34,143 bases of DNA, from contig JAWLCO010000035.1 in the NCBI GenBank assembly GCA_041687075.1, positions 1 through 34,143 of the forward strand, read 5' to 3'. This DNA is from ZC4RG25 sp041687075 (GTDB lineage Bacteria; Pseudomonadota; Alphaproteobacteria; Rhizobiales; Hyphomicrobiaceae). A model generated the notes under the pieces. The model worked only from the letters and a program-made list of their open reading frames with translations, searched no databases and was not told the DNA's origin. Both the position numbers and the translations under genes were made by a program. Shown one piece after another: positions 8,160-15,220 of this stretch. Positions within the stretch are counted from its first letter, which is position 1. Every line of letters begins with the position of its first letter.

Positions 8160-8504
8160 TCACCATCGTTCGCAGACGAAGGGTGAGTCCTCGCCCTTGT
8201 GGATGTAGACGTGCCCGACGAGGCGGCCGGCGGTGCCGAGGCTGGCCCATCCGCGGCCGGAGATCGGATCGCCTTCGTCGGATCCTTCGAAGCTGAACTC
8301 GGCGGTGGCGACGCCATCGCGGGAGCCGTAGCGGACATCGAGGAAGCCGCGTAGGGCGACAAACGCGATTTCGCCGTCTTCGTTGCCGGAGAAGGTGAGG
8401 TGGGCCTCGCCGTTGATTTCGAGCGCGTCGTCCGGGAAGGTGTCCATCAGGGTGATCCGCCAACGGCCGGAGAAAGCGCGGGCGAAGGCCGGGCGCCTGG
8501 CCAT
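8160..8504 (-). CDS. hypothetical 114-aa passenger protein of the IS5-type element
   Basis: The ORF reads MARRPAFARAFSGRWRITLM and continues through TFPDDALEINGEAHLTF, an acidic SFEGSDEGDPISGRGWASL segment and HVYIHKGEDSPFV. I recognise this type as a small, widespread hypothetical protein often found near transposases, with the conserved W-E/F-G-x-DEGDP-x-SGRGWA core, but I know no function. No signal peptide or membrane segment is evident; it is predicted to be a small cytosolic beta-rich protein. It starts at ATG 8504 inside the transposase 3' end (different frame) and stops about 16 bp from the IS end, so it belongs to the element rather than to the EPS pathway. Confidence 0.65.
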   Translation of the reverse strand: MARRPAFARAFSGRWRITLMDTFPDDALEINGEAHLTFSGNEDGEIAFVALRGFLDVRYGSRDGVATAEFSFEGSDEGDPISGRGWASLGTAGRLVGHVYIHKGEDSPFVCERW

Positions 8505-8689
8505 CGTGTCGCTCCCGCCATGAGCTTTGGAATCCGGACCAGGTTGTAGGCTGCGGCGGCGAAGGTCCATCCGACGCGGTCGACGCCGCGGACCACCGGT
8601 CGTTCCAGCCCGGCGAAGGTCTTGATCCAGCCAGAGCTCTCCTCGATGCGCTTGCGGATCCGCTGGCTGGCGGCATAGCCGGCGCGGCT
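8447..8689 (-). pseudogene. C-terminal fragment of an IS5-type transposase
   Basis: The minus strand reads GYAASQRIRKRIEESSGWIK, then TFAGLERPVVRGVDRVGWTF and AAAAYNLVRIPKLMAG. This is the RKRIEE-x-FGWIKT ... RG-x-x-x-VGW-x-F ... AAYNLVR-x-PKL tail of IS5-type transposases, which carries the last catalytic E. A stop sits immediately upstream of GYAAS and the rest of the gene is absent, so it is inactive. Its 3' end overlaps the 114-aa passenger ORF in another frame. Confidence 0.75.
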
Positions 8690-8736
8690 TCAACCGGCTG
8701 ATCTTCGCCCGTATCGTCCATCGCCAAGGCCTGCCA

Positions 8737-9080
8737 GCTGTCCTGCGTTGCCACGCCTTCGAGACGATCGGCGGCGTGCCAACGCCGGTGGTATCTTCTA
8801 CAACATGAGCCTCGTCGACCCCGCCCGCCACTGCGGCTCCATCCTCGGGCTGCAGACCCTTCGGGCAAAGCCGAAGGGCAAGGTCGAACGGCCCTTCCGC
8901 TGCGTCCACGAGGACTTCTTCTTGGCTATGTCCATCCGCAACCTCGACGACCTCTACGGTCAGCTCCGGCACTGGCTCAATACCGTCGCCAATCCGCGCT
9001 GCCATGCTACCACCCAGCGCATCGTCAACGACGCGTTCGCCGAGGATCGTCCGCAGCTCCGGCCGCTGCCGATGTCAGTG
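8737..9080 (+). pseudogene. istA: internal fragment of IS21-family transposase IstA
   Basis: On the plus strand, AVLRCHAFETIGGVPTPVV is followed, after a frameshift near 8800, by DPARHCGSILGLQTLRAKPKGKVERPFRCV, HEDFFLAMSIRNLDDLYGQL, RHWLNTVANPRCHATTQRIV and AEDRPQLRPLP. The KGKVERPF ... EDFF ... RNLDDLN-x-QL-x-x-WL ... N-x-R-x-HATT core is diagnostic of IstA (DDE integrase region and beyond). N-terminal HTH, C-terminus and istB are missing. It lies antisense to the EPS operon and abuts the IS5-type remnant. Confidence 0.8.
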
Positions 9081-9109
9081 AGCGGCATCGGCCTAATATT
9101 CCCCTTCTG

Positions 9110-10231
9110 TCAGGTCTGCAACAAAGCCTCCGAATATCGTCTTGCGTAGCTGCGCCAAGAAAGGGTCGAGCGAGCGGCGTCCGACAGGGGTGGAAAATCG
9201 CCAGCATGCGCTCGCTCCAACATTGTCGCTAGCGCAGACCTCAGCGCAAGTGAATCGCCAGTCGGAAAGATCATAATCCTATCTGCAAGTTCTGGGACCT
9301 GCTTTAAGTCCGGCCCGCCGCTGTCTTCGCTGCAAACAATTGGCAGGCCCGAACTGAGCGCCTGCGACAATACCAATCCAAATCCGTCCTGCCGCGACGC
9401 GAGGACAAAGACATGACCACGTGCGTAGAATGACGGCAAGCGCGACTGGTCGACTGGTCCGTGGTGCTCGAAGCGTGGATGGTCGGGGAAGGGAGCGTCT
9501 ACCAACCCGCCCACATGCAGGAGGCGCACGCCCTCCATCGCAAGGATCGTCTCGGTCAGGTAGTCGACGCCCTTCTGGAGGCTCCAGCTGCCAACCATGA
9601 GTACGGTCGGGCAACCGGCCTGAGGCGAGGCCGTGCGCTGGGGAAAGCGCTCTATAGACACTCCATACGGGTTGACGAAGAGCTTGGCCCGCGCCGCCTC
9701 ATCGCACGCGAAGCTGCGCACCACGTGCTGCGAGGGCACCGTTATGCGGTCGGCGATTGCGTAGCTTTCCAGTTCGCGGGCGATCTGCTGATCCGTCGGC
9801 AGTTGCGCGCCCGGCAGGGCAGCGAGGATATTTTGCTGGGCTTGAATGTGCTGGCTGCCCCGCTCGATCCAGATGCGTGCGCCGAATTTCGCCTTAGCGT
9901 GCCGCGCAGACTCGAGTGTAATGCCGGACATACCGATGAAATCATCGCACGGCACCATGGCATCGACAATGGCCGAGTTTAGCGCCGGGACCGCGAGCCG
10001 CTCGCGTAAATCCGGCAGCACGTTCGGCAGGTACCGCGCCCAAGCCGCCACTGGCGCTAGGCGCGGCAGCAGATTCACGTGGGCCGCCTCGGGCAGGCCG
10101 AAGGCCATTGCGCGGTGGCGCGGAACCCAGGAATAGAACCGCACCTCGTGGCCGAGCGAGCACAACTCGCGGGCAAGATCAAGCACATGGAAGCGACCAT
10201 TTGTGGCGATGGCGATCCGCCGGAGGCTCAA
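9110..10231 (-). CDS. glycosyltransferase family 4 with D-x7-Q donor motif
   Basis: A 373-aa GT-B glycosyltransferase for the repeat unit. The first strand is RRIAIATNGRFHVLDLAREL. VLMVGSWSLQKGVDYL opens the donor domain. The usual E-x7-E is D-x7-Q here (QDGFGLVLSQALSSGLPIV), followed by SEDSGGPDLK, a known GT4 subgroup pattern, so I do not read it as inactivation. I choose the TTG at 10231 because GGGAG lies 8-12 nt before it and the fold begins four residues later. The frame is open to a GTG at 10357, but those extra 42 residues lack GT features. Its stop lies about 30 bp from the IS21 scar. Confidence 0.85.
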   Translation of the reverse strand: MSLRRIAIATNGRFHVLDLARELCSLGHEVRFYSWVPRHRAMAFGLPEAAHVNLLPRLAPVAAWARYLPNVLPDLRERLAVPALNSAIVDAMVPCDDFIGMSGITLESARHAKAKFGARIWIERGSQHIQAQQNILAALPGAQLPTDQQIARELESYAIADRITVPSQHVVRSFACDEAARAKLFVNPYGVSIERFPQRTASPQAGCPTVLMVGSWSLQKGVDYLTETILAMEGVRLLHVGGLVDAPFPDHPRFEHHGPVDQSRLPSFYARGHVFVLASRQDGFGLVLSQALSSGLPIVCSEDSGGPDLKQVPELADRIMIFPTGDSLALRSALATMLERAHAGDFPPLSDAARSTLSWRSYARRYSEALLQT

Positions 10232-10979
10232 GGCGCGCTCCCGGCCGCAGCGCCACCCTGGATAGGAATAATGGCCAGCGTAATCGACCACACCGACGCG
10301 TGCTGCAGAATGGCTTTGCGACGCTCTAATGAGAGAAGTATGTCGTGGAAACGACACCCCGAAGATAGTTGCCCTCTATCATGCCGGAGCAGGCGCAGAA
10401 ACACCGCAACGAAAGGCTGCGCCGTATGGATGTGCCGGTGGAGGCAAGCGCGCTGACGACCGGCACGAGAACTTCGCCTGACGCTCCTACAAAAGACGAC
10501 TGCCATCTGGTTGGCTCCGCGGTCAGCGGCGACTGGGCTGGACATTGTGGCGCACTTACCGCCTGAATTGAACGCGACTAAACGTTCCACTTCCTGCCCG
10601 CAGGCAGGCTGGTCAGTGCCGTCGAACACGATGCGTTGCGTGCCCTCGACCGGGCAGGCCGGATAGTCGCGGTTGGGATGGTAGGCTCCCCCAGAACTTG
10701 ATCGTCGCGGCATTGGCGCGAGCCCCACCCGGCTACTGCGCTGATCTGTGTGGGCGCGGCCAGCCTGCTCATGGCAGCGGGCAGCCCCTTGTTCCCAAAT
10801 CAGCCTAGCCTGCCTACCTACGGCTGGGCCGCCACCTTGGATTGGGTCCTTCAGGCGCCCGGCGAGGGGCGCCATCGTTGGCATCGCCCGGGGCGACGCC
10901 GGATCGCTCTGTTTCGCCGTTTTGGACAAAACAAATGCGCGCGAGTCGACGATGCGGCGAGTTGAGGGGGGGCTTGTGC
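10232..10979. other. 748-bp stretch without a supportable gene
   Basis: The stretch lies between the methyltransferase stop and the GT4 start, in an otherwise tightly packed operon. Several open frames cross it on both strands (including an 800-nt minus-strand one), but their translations look random and I recognise no motif, IS end or RNA. It is likely a decayed gene or the scar of a lost insertion. Confidence 0.4.
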
Positions 10980-11711
10980 TCATTCGCCAACCGTCTTCGA
11001 ACGTTGTAGTACGAGTGTGACCACCCCATCCCATGGAATGTCGGACGCATAGATGAAGTTCAGAGTCGCGTTTATGAACATCCTGGCGCAGTATCTCGCG
11101 CTCCGAATCGTCGCCTTCATTGGATTTCGACCAAAAAAACGGGCCTGCGCGGCATAGCGCACGACTTTTAGATTATGTCCAACCAGGAGACTCTCGAATA
11201 CTGCCCGCGAAAGGGCTGACCGATGGGTTGGATCGCCTGCCTGCGCGAGGAGCCCGAATGGGCTTTGACCGTTCGGGAATCTGAGCACAACCAGACCGCC
11301 CGGCCTTAAAAGCTTTTCGATTAAGTCGATCTGCTCGGCAAGCCCCTCAAGCGTCCAGTGCTCGGCAACATCGAGGGCGACAATCAAGTCAAATGCCGCC
11401 TCGAACTGGCCGACTGCATCCGCCAGCCGCTCCGGCAACAGTTGAACACCGAATCGTTCAGCCGCCAAGCGCATTGCCGGAATGAGTTCCGTTCCATAGG
11501 CGACAGCGCCCTGCTCGACCGCCCAACTAAGAAACCTGCCTTCGCCGAAGCCGATCTCCAGCACACGCTTGCCGCCGAAATCTACCCCGCGAAACTCCTT
11601 GCGGAAGTAGGCGGCGTCGTCAGCGCCGTATCGAAACGGATTATCCCAGGCCTTCCACTTCTCATATCGTGCATAGGAACCGGCGCACCCCGTGTCGAAA
11701 TCAGTGGTCAT
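10980..11711 (-). CDS. SAM-dependent class I methyltransferase
   Basis: A 243-aa methyltransferase of the Methyltransf_11/23 type. Motif I is VLEIGFGEGRFL (about 50-61), the acidic SAM-ribose residue is in YGTELIP (E75), and the post-motif LIVALDVAEHW (109-119) and LLRPGGLVVLRFPN (134-147) are all present. It probably O-methylates a sugar of the glycan. Substrate is unknown. The ATG at 11711 overlaps the stop of the upstream glycosyltransferase by 4 bp (ATGA), so the two are coupled and may act on the same residue. Confidence 0.85.
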   Translation of the reverse strand: MTTDFDTGCAGSYARYEKWKAWDNPFRYGADDAAYFRKEFRGVDFGGKRVLEIGFGEGRFLSWAVEQGAVAYGTELIPAMRLAAERFGVQLLPERLADAVGQFEAAFDLIVALDVAEHWTLEGLAEQIDLIEKLLRPGGLVVLRFPNGQSPFGLLAQAGDPTHRSALSRAVFESLLVGHNLKVVRYAAQARFFGRNPMKATIRSARYCARMFINATLNFIYASDIPWDGVVTLVLQRSKTVGE

Positions 11712-12796
11712 TGATGCCGCGCCCGCGTTATACAATGTTGCTGGCCGCTCATGCGACGGCATTCGGTGAGGATCCTTTCGATCTGGCCCTCAATATCATA
11801 ACCCGATCGAAAACAACGATCATACCCGGCTGCGGCGATGGCTCGGCGAACCGCGTTGTCTTGGAGTATTTGCTTAGCTTTGGCGATCATTTCCTCGTCT
11901 CCAGTGAAACCGACATACTCCTTGCCATCCACGAAATGAGCGTCATGCTCGTCCGTCTTCTCCGCCAGCATGCAGCGCTGCGCCGCGGGAATCTCCATGC
12001 TGCGGGTCGTAATCTGGTCGCGGTTAATCTTACGCAGGAAGCCGAGCGCGATTTTGCCCTTATGCAGCGCCTGCGAGTATGCCGGGCCGACGACGGCGGG
12101 GCGATGCACAATTGCAGGATGTTGTATGTCCGCCCAAGCGCCGCGAAGTTTACCCGCCGCGCTACCATGGACAAGCACGCTCAAACCCGCTTCAGCCAAC
12201 TCATACAGGCTGCGCGCCCGGTTTTGTTCAAATGTCCCGATGAAGACTGCATCAAAGGCCTCGAATTCCTCGCCAACTTCTTCTATCGTCATAGGGCGGT
12301 GATCGGTGGGATCAAAAGCGTTCGTAAGCAGGACTGGATTCGCCACCCCCGCCGCGCGCAATTCAGCGACGTTGAAGGACTTGGTGGTGAACACGATATC
12401 CCATTCCTGCAGGCATCTTTCTATAGGTCGTGACAAATTGTGCTTCGCCATGATGTCGTCGGAGGACAGGAAGGCAAGCACAGGGTTCGATATACGTCTC
12501 AGCGCCCGGAGTGTGGCGCGCCGGATCACCTTGCTGTTCTCAACGAGGACGACGTCGGGGCGGACCTGCTCGGCGGCCGCTATCAGGCGAGCATTTTGGT
12601 GATGGAGGTCGACCGGTTCGCGGAGACGCCAGCGGATCCGAGCGTAGAGGCCATCGGGGCGCCTTTCGGCCGGTGAGTAATAAAAATTATGTTGGATACA
12701 GGCGATATCCTTCCGGGCGCAGAGCGAACGATGACGCTGAAAATCATTGCCGCCCTCAGCGAATTCACCGTGGTGCAGCACTCGAATCTTAGACAT
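11708..12796 (-). CDS. CgeB-like glycosyltransferase
   Basis: A 362-aa protein of the CgeB/Glyco_trans_1_2 type. The N-terminal half contains RPDVVLVENSKVIRRATLRA and FLSSDDIMAKHNLS; the linker DIVFTTKSFNVAELRAAGV is typical of this family. The C-terminal donor domain has FDAVFIGTFEQNRA, KIALGFLRKINRDQITTRSM and EIPAAQRCMLAEKTDEHDAH, where the family carries its R-x-FE-x-x-A-C-G-x-x-L-x-T-like motif. The usual C-G in that motif is replaced by Q-R-C here. The ATG at 12796 is preferred over TTG at 12808; GAGA sits at a suitable distance. It is coupled to the methyltransferase downstream. Sugar specificity is unknown. Confidence 0.78.
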   Translation of the reverse strand: MSKIRVLHHGEFAEGGNDFQRHRSLCARKDIACIQHNFYYSPAERRPDGLYARIRWRLREPVDLHHQNARLIAAAEQVRPDVVLVENSKVIRRATLRALRRISNPVLAFLSSDDIMAKHNLSRPIERCLQEWDIVFTTKSFNVAELRAAGVANPVLLTNAFDPTDHRPMTIEEVGEEFEAFDAVFIGTFEQNRARSLYELAEAGLSVLVHGSAAGKLRGAWADIQHPAIVHRPAVVGPAYSQALHKGKIALGFLRKINRDQITTRSMEIPAAQRCMLAEKTDEHDAHFVDGKEYVGFTGDEEMIAKAKQILQDNAVRRAIAAAGYDRCFRSGYDIEGQIERILTECRRMSGQQHCITRARHQ

Positions 12797-12826
12797 GATG
12801 CGTCTCAAGATGATGTAGCTGAAAGT

Positions 12827-14068
12827 TTAATACTCGGAACGGGGTCGTTTTTCGTTGACCGCCGAGATAGCTGCACGAATTCCGACGGCGCATTCATTGT
12901 AGCTCCATCCTGCAATTCGCGCGCGACTCGCCTCTCGCATGGCGCGCATGCGACCGCGATCGCTAATCACATCGCGTAAGGCCTCGGCCAGGCTTTCTAT
13001 GTCGCGCGCATCGAAGATGCGGCCGTTGACCCCGTCGGCGACAAGATCTTCCGCACACCCGATCTCACGCGACAGAACTATCGGAGCGCCTGCAGCCATG
13101 GCCTCATTGACCGCAAGGCCCCAAGGCTCGTTCTCGGACGGCAGCACGAAAACGTCGCAGGCGCCGTAGATCGCAGGCAATTCACTCTGGTTGCGAAAAC
13201 CCGGAAACACGATATCGGAGACGCCTTCGGCCGTGGCTAGCTCTCGTAATTCAGTGTCAAGCGCGCCGGAGCCGACCATCGCAAGTTGGGCATCTGTCCC
13301 AGTCCGCCGAAGGTGCGCATAGGCGCGGATGAGGTCGCCCGGCCGCTTGCGATCTTCGAACTTGGCCGCGAACAGGATGACAGGGCGCGAAGGCTCCAGG
13401 CCGAGCGAAGCAATCAGGATGTCCCGCTCGGCGGGGGATAAACGGGCCTGCTTTGCAAACCGCTCATTATCAACTGTATAGGGCACAAAGAAGATTCGCT
13501 CCTGAGGTATTCCCATTGTTGCATAGTAACGAGCGTTCGCCGAACCGATCGCGAGGAAGGCGTCGAAGCTGTGCAGGATTGGCCAAAGCAAAGGAGTGCG
13601 CAGCATGGCTTTGACGCCTGTGCGACGCAGGCCCGAATGCGTTTCGCCTCGCAGGAAGACCGGCGTTTTGGACCATTTGGCCGCTGCCAAAGCCAAAAAA
13701 TGGCACGCAAGGTAATGGCCGTGTATGATCAAGGCATCGAATCGGCCATCGCGGATCTCTGGCCAAAGCTCCGGACCCACCATGGACAGGAAGCCGCCCA
13801 ACTGGCGCGTTTCCGATCGCTTGCCGAGAAACCGGGCTTCGTAGCCCGACAGCAAATCTATGTCCCATTTCACCGCTTGGTCGAAACCTTCATCCGTCGC
13901 GCCGCGCAGGGAGAAGTCGGAGAGATAGAGGGCCGTGACCTCAATACCACATTCGCGCGAGAGGTAGGCGTATAGCGGGGCGAAGTATTGGATCGGGTGA
14001 GTGTTTACAATGGCCACCCGCAGACGACGGTCTGCTATGAGGGCCGGCGGGGAGTCTATGTCTTCCAT
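12827..14068 (-). CDS. glycosyltransferase family 4
   Basis: A 413-aa GT-B enzyme. The first strand LRVAIVNTHPIQYFAPLY is characteristic of a GT4 subgroup acting on surface glycans. The donor domain starts at PVILFAAKFEDRKRPGDLI, and the E-x7-E pair is in SENEPWGLAVNEAMAAGAP. C-terminal helices end in KRPRSEY. The ATG at 14068 overlaps the stop of the preceding gene by one base (TAATG), so translation is likely coupled. It probably adds one sugar to the repeat unit; donor unknown. Confidence 0.88.
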   Translation of the reverse strand: MEDIDSPPALIADRRLRVAIVNTHPIQYFAPLYAYLSRECGIEVTALYLSDFSLRGATDEGFDQAVKWDIDLLSGYEARFLGKRSETRQLGGFLSMVGPELWPEIRDGRFDALIIHGHYLACHFLALAAAKWSKTPVFLRGETHSGLRRTGVKAMLRTPLLWPILHSFDAFLAIGSANARYYATMGIPQERIFFVPYTVDNERFAKQARLSPAERDILIASLGLEPSRPVILFAAKFEDRKRPGDLIRAYAHLRRTGTDAQLAMVGSGALDTELRELATAEGVSDIVFPGFRNQSELPAIYGACDVFVLPSENEPWGLAVNEAMAAGAPIVLSREIGCAEDLVADGVNGRIFDARDIESLAEALRDVISDRGRMRAMREASRARIAGWSYNECAVGIRAAISAVNEKRPRSEY

Positions 14069-15219
14069 TATGTCCCTCGGCGAGGTTTCTGCAAAGCGTC
14101 AGAGAGGCGCCCCGCAAAGGCATCGAAACCGAAATATCTAAGCCCTTCCGGCACTCGGCGTGGCCGCTTCAGGCCGGCAAGGATAGCCGCCCGCAGTTCT
14201 GCAGGATCCCTTGGATCGGCCAATTCGCCGAATTCGCCATCGCGAAGGGCATCGCGGGTCCCGTCCAGCGTGCTCCCAACCACCGGCGTGCCGCAGGCTA
14301 GCGCCTCAAGCAGCACAATTCCGAAGCCCTCTCCCGAACCCGCCAAGACAAAGAGGTTGGCGAGGCGAAGGAGGTGGGCCTTTTCATTTTCGGGCACCCG
14401 GCCCGTGAACACTACTCGCTCCGCGACGTTCAGTTCGCGCGCCTTCGCCTCAAGCCGCGGGCGGTCATCCCCGTCGCCGGCGGCCACATAGCAGATATCT
14501 GGTATGCTCACAGCCAAGTCCGAAATGGCTTCTATAACCTCATCAAAACCCTTATATCGCTCCGCAGCGGACATGCGTCCGAGCGTCAGGAGAACGGTTT
14601 TGCCGGCGATCCCTAGCCGCTCCGCAAGACCCAGATCGGGCGGCCCCTCGCCGTAATTTTCGAGACAGATAGTGTTCGGAAAAACCAAAATCCTGTCCGA
14701 CGGTAGAGGACACCAAGTCTGGAAACGATCCCGAGTTACGCGACTGACTGACAGCACCAGATCCACATGACGGACAATGTCCTTGGCCGCCGAAGCGTTG
14801 GGCGTCTGCCAGGCGTCGATGCCGTGAATGGCCAAGACAATCGCTGCGCCAGTAAGACGCTTCACGAGTACGGCGGCTGGGATCAGGTTTATATGCCCGC
14901 AGAAAATCAGATCGGGCGCCTGCCTTAACCCGGCGAGAGATGCCGCCGCAATGTACCGGAACTTTCCGCCAACACCGTGGAGGATGTAGTCTATTTTCGA
15001 GGGAAGGAGCGGAAGCGGGGTGTCGGCCAACCGGGGCACTACTGTCACTTGTTCGACTCCGTCGAACTGCGAGAGAGCTTCCAGGACGTTGCGGTTGAAC
15101 TCCGACACTCCGCCAAAGCCGCCATGGGCGTCCGTGGCCAGAAACAGGATCTTGCGAGGCAACGCGCTTCCTGCGGCAGCAGGCGCACAGATTGCGGTCG
15201 TCGTGTCAGGTGCGGTCAC
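14068..15219 (-). CDS. glycosyltransferase family 4
   Basis: A 383-aa GT-B glycosyltransferase. The N-terminal PRKILFLATDAHGGFGGVSE strand/loop, LLTLGRMSAAERYKGFDEVI, and a canonical E-x7-E in SGEGFGIVLLEALACGTPVV are visible. The start is GTG at 15219, one base after the TAA of the asparagine-synthase-like gene, so the two genes abut. The first about 20 residues are a flexible extension. It belongs to the run of four glycosyltransferases (12.8-15.2, 11.7, 9.1 and 3.7 kb) of the variable cassette. Confidence 0.88.
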   Translation of the reverse strand: MTAPDTTTAICAPAAAGSALPRKILFLATDAHGGFGGVSEFNRNVLEALSQFDGVEQVTVVPRLADTPLPLLPSKIDYILHGVGGKFRYIAAASLAGLRQAPDLIFCGHINLIPAAVLVKRLTGAAIVLAIHGIDAWQTPNASAAKDIVRHVDLVLSVSRVTRDRFQTWCPLPSDRILVFPNTICLENYGEGPPDLGLAERLGIAGKTVLLTLGRMSAAERYKGFDEVIEAISDLAVSIPDICYVAAGDGDDRPRLEAKARELNVAERVVFTGRVPENEKAHLLRLANLFVLAGSGEGFGIVLLEALACGTPVVGSTLDGTRDALRDGEFGELADPRDPAELRAAILAGLKRPRRVPEGLRYFGFDAFAGRLSDALQKPRRGT

Positions 15220-15220
15220 G

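Larger units (their letters stand above)
8143..8689 (-). mobile_element. 3' end of an IS5-type element (truncated)
   Basis: The left boundary is a terminal-repeat-like AACAGGCTATTGAAGAACTC (8142-8161) that pairs in kind with the IS end at 89-109. Inside are a 114-aa ORF and the C-terminus of a transposase. The 5' two-thirds of the element is missing; the sequence joins an IS21 istA fragment near 8690-8737. It lies just upstream of the polymerase gene within the EPS operon. Confidence 0.6.

Noticed and set aside
9110..10231. GT4 gene as inactive because E-x7-E is D-x7-Q
   Set aside because: The same variation together with the following SGGPDL pattern is common in a GT4 subgroup, and the rest of the fold is intact.
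10228..11034. 268-codon minus-strand frame in the gap before the GT4 gene
   Set aside because: It overlaps the 3' end of the methyltransferase gene in another frame and its translation looks random.
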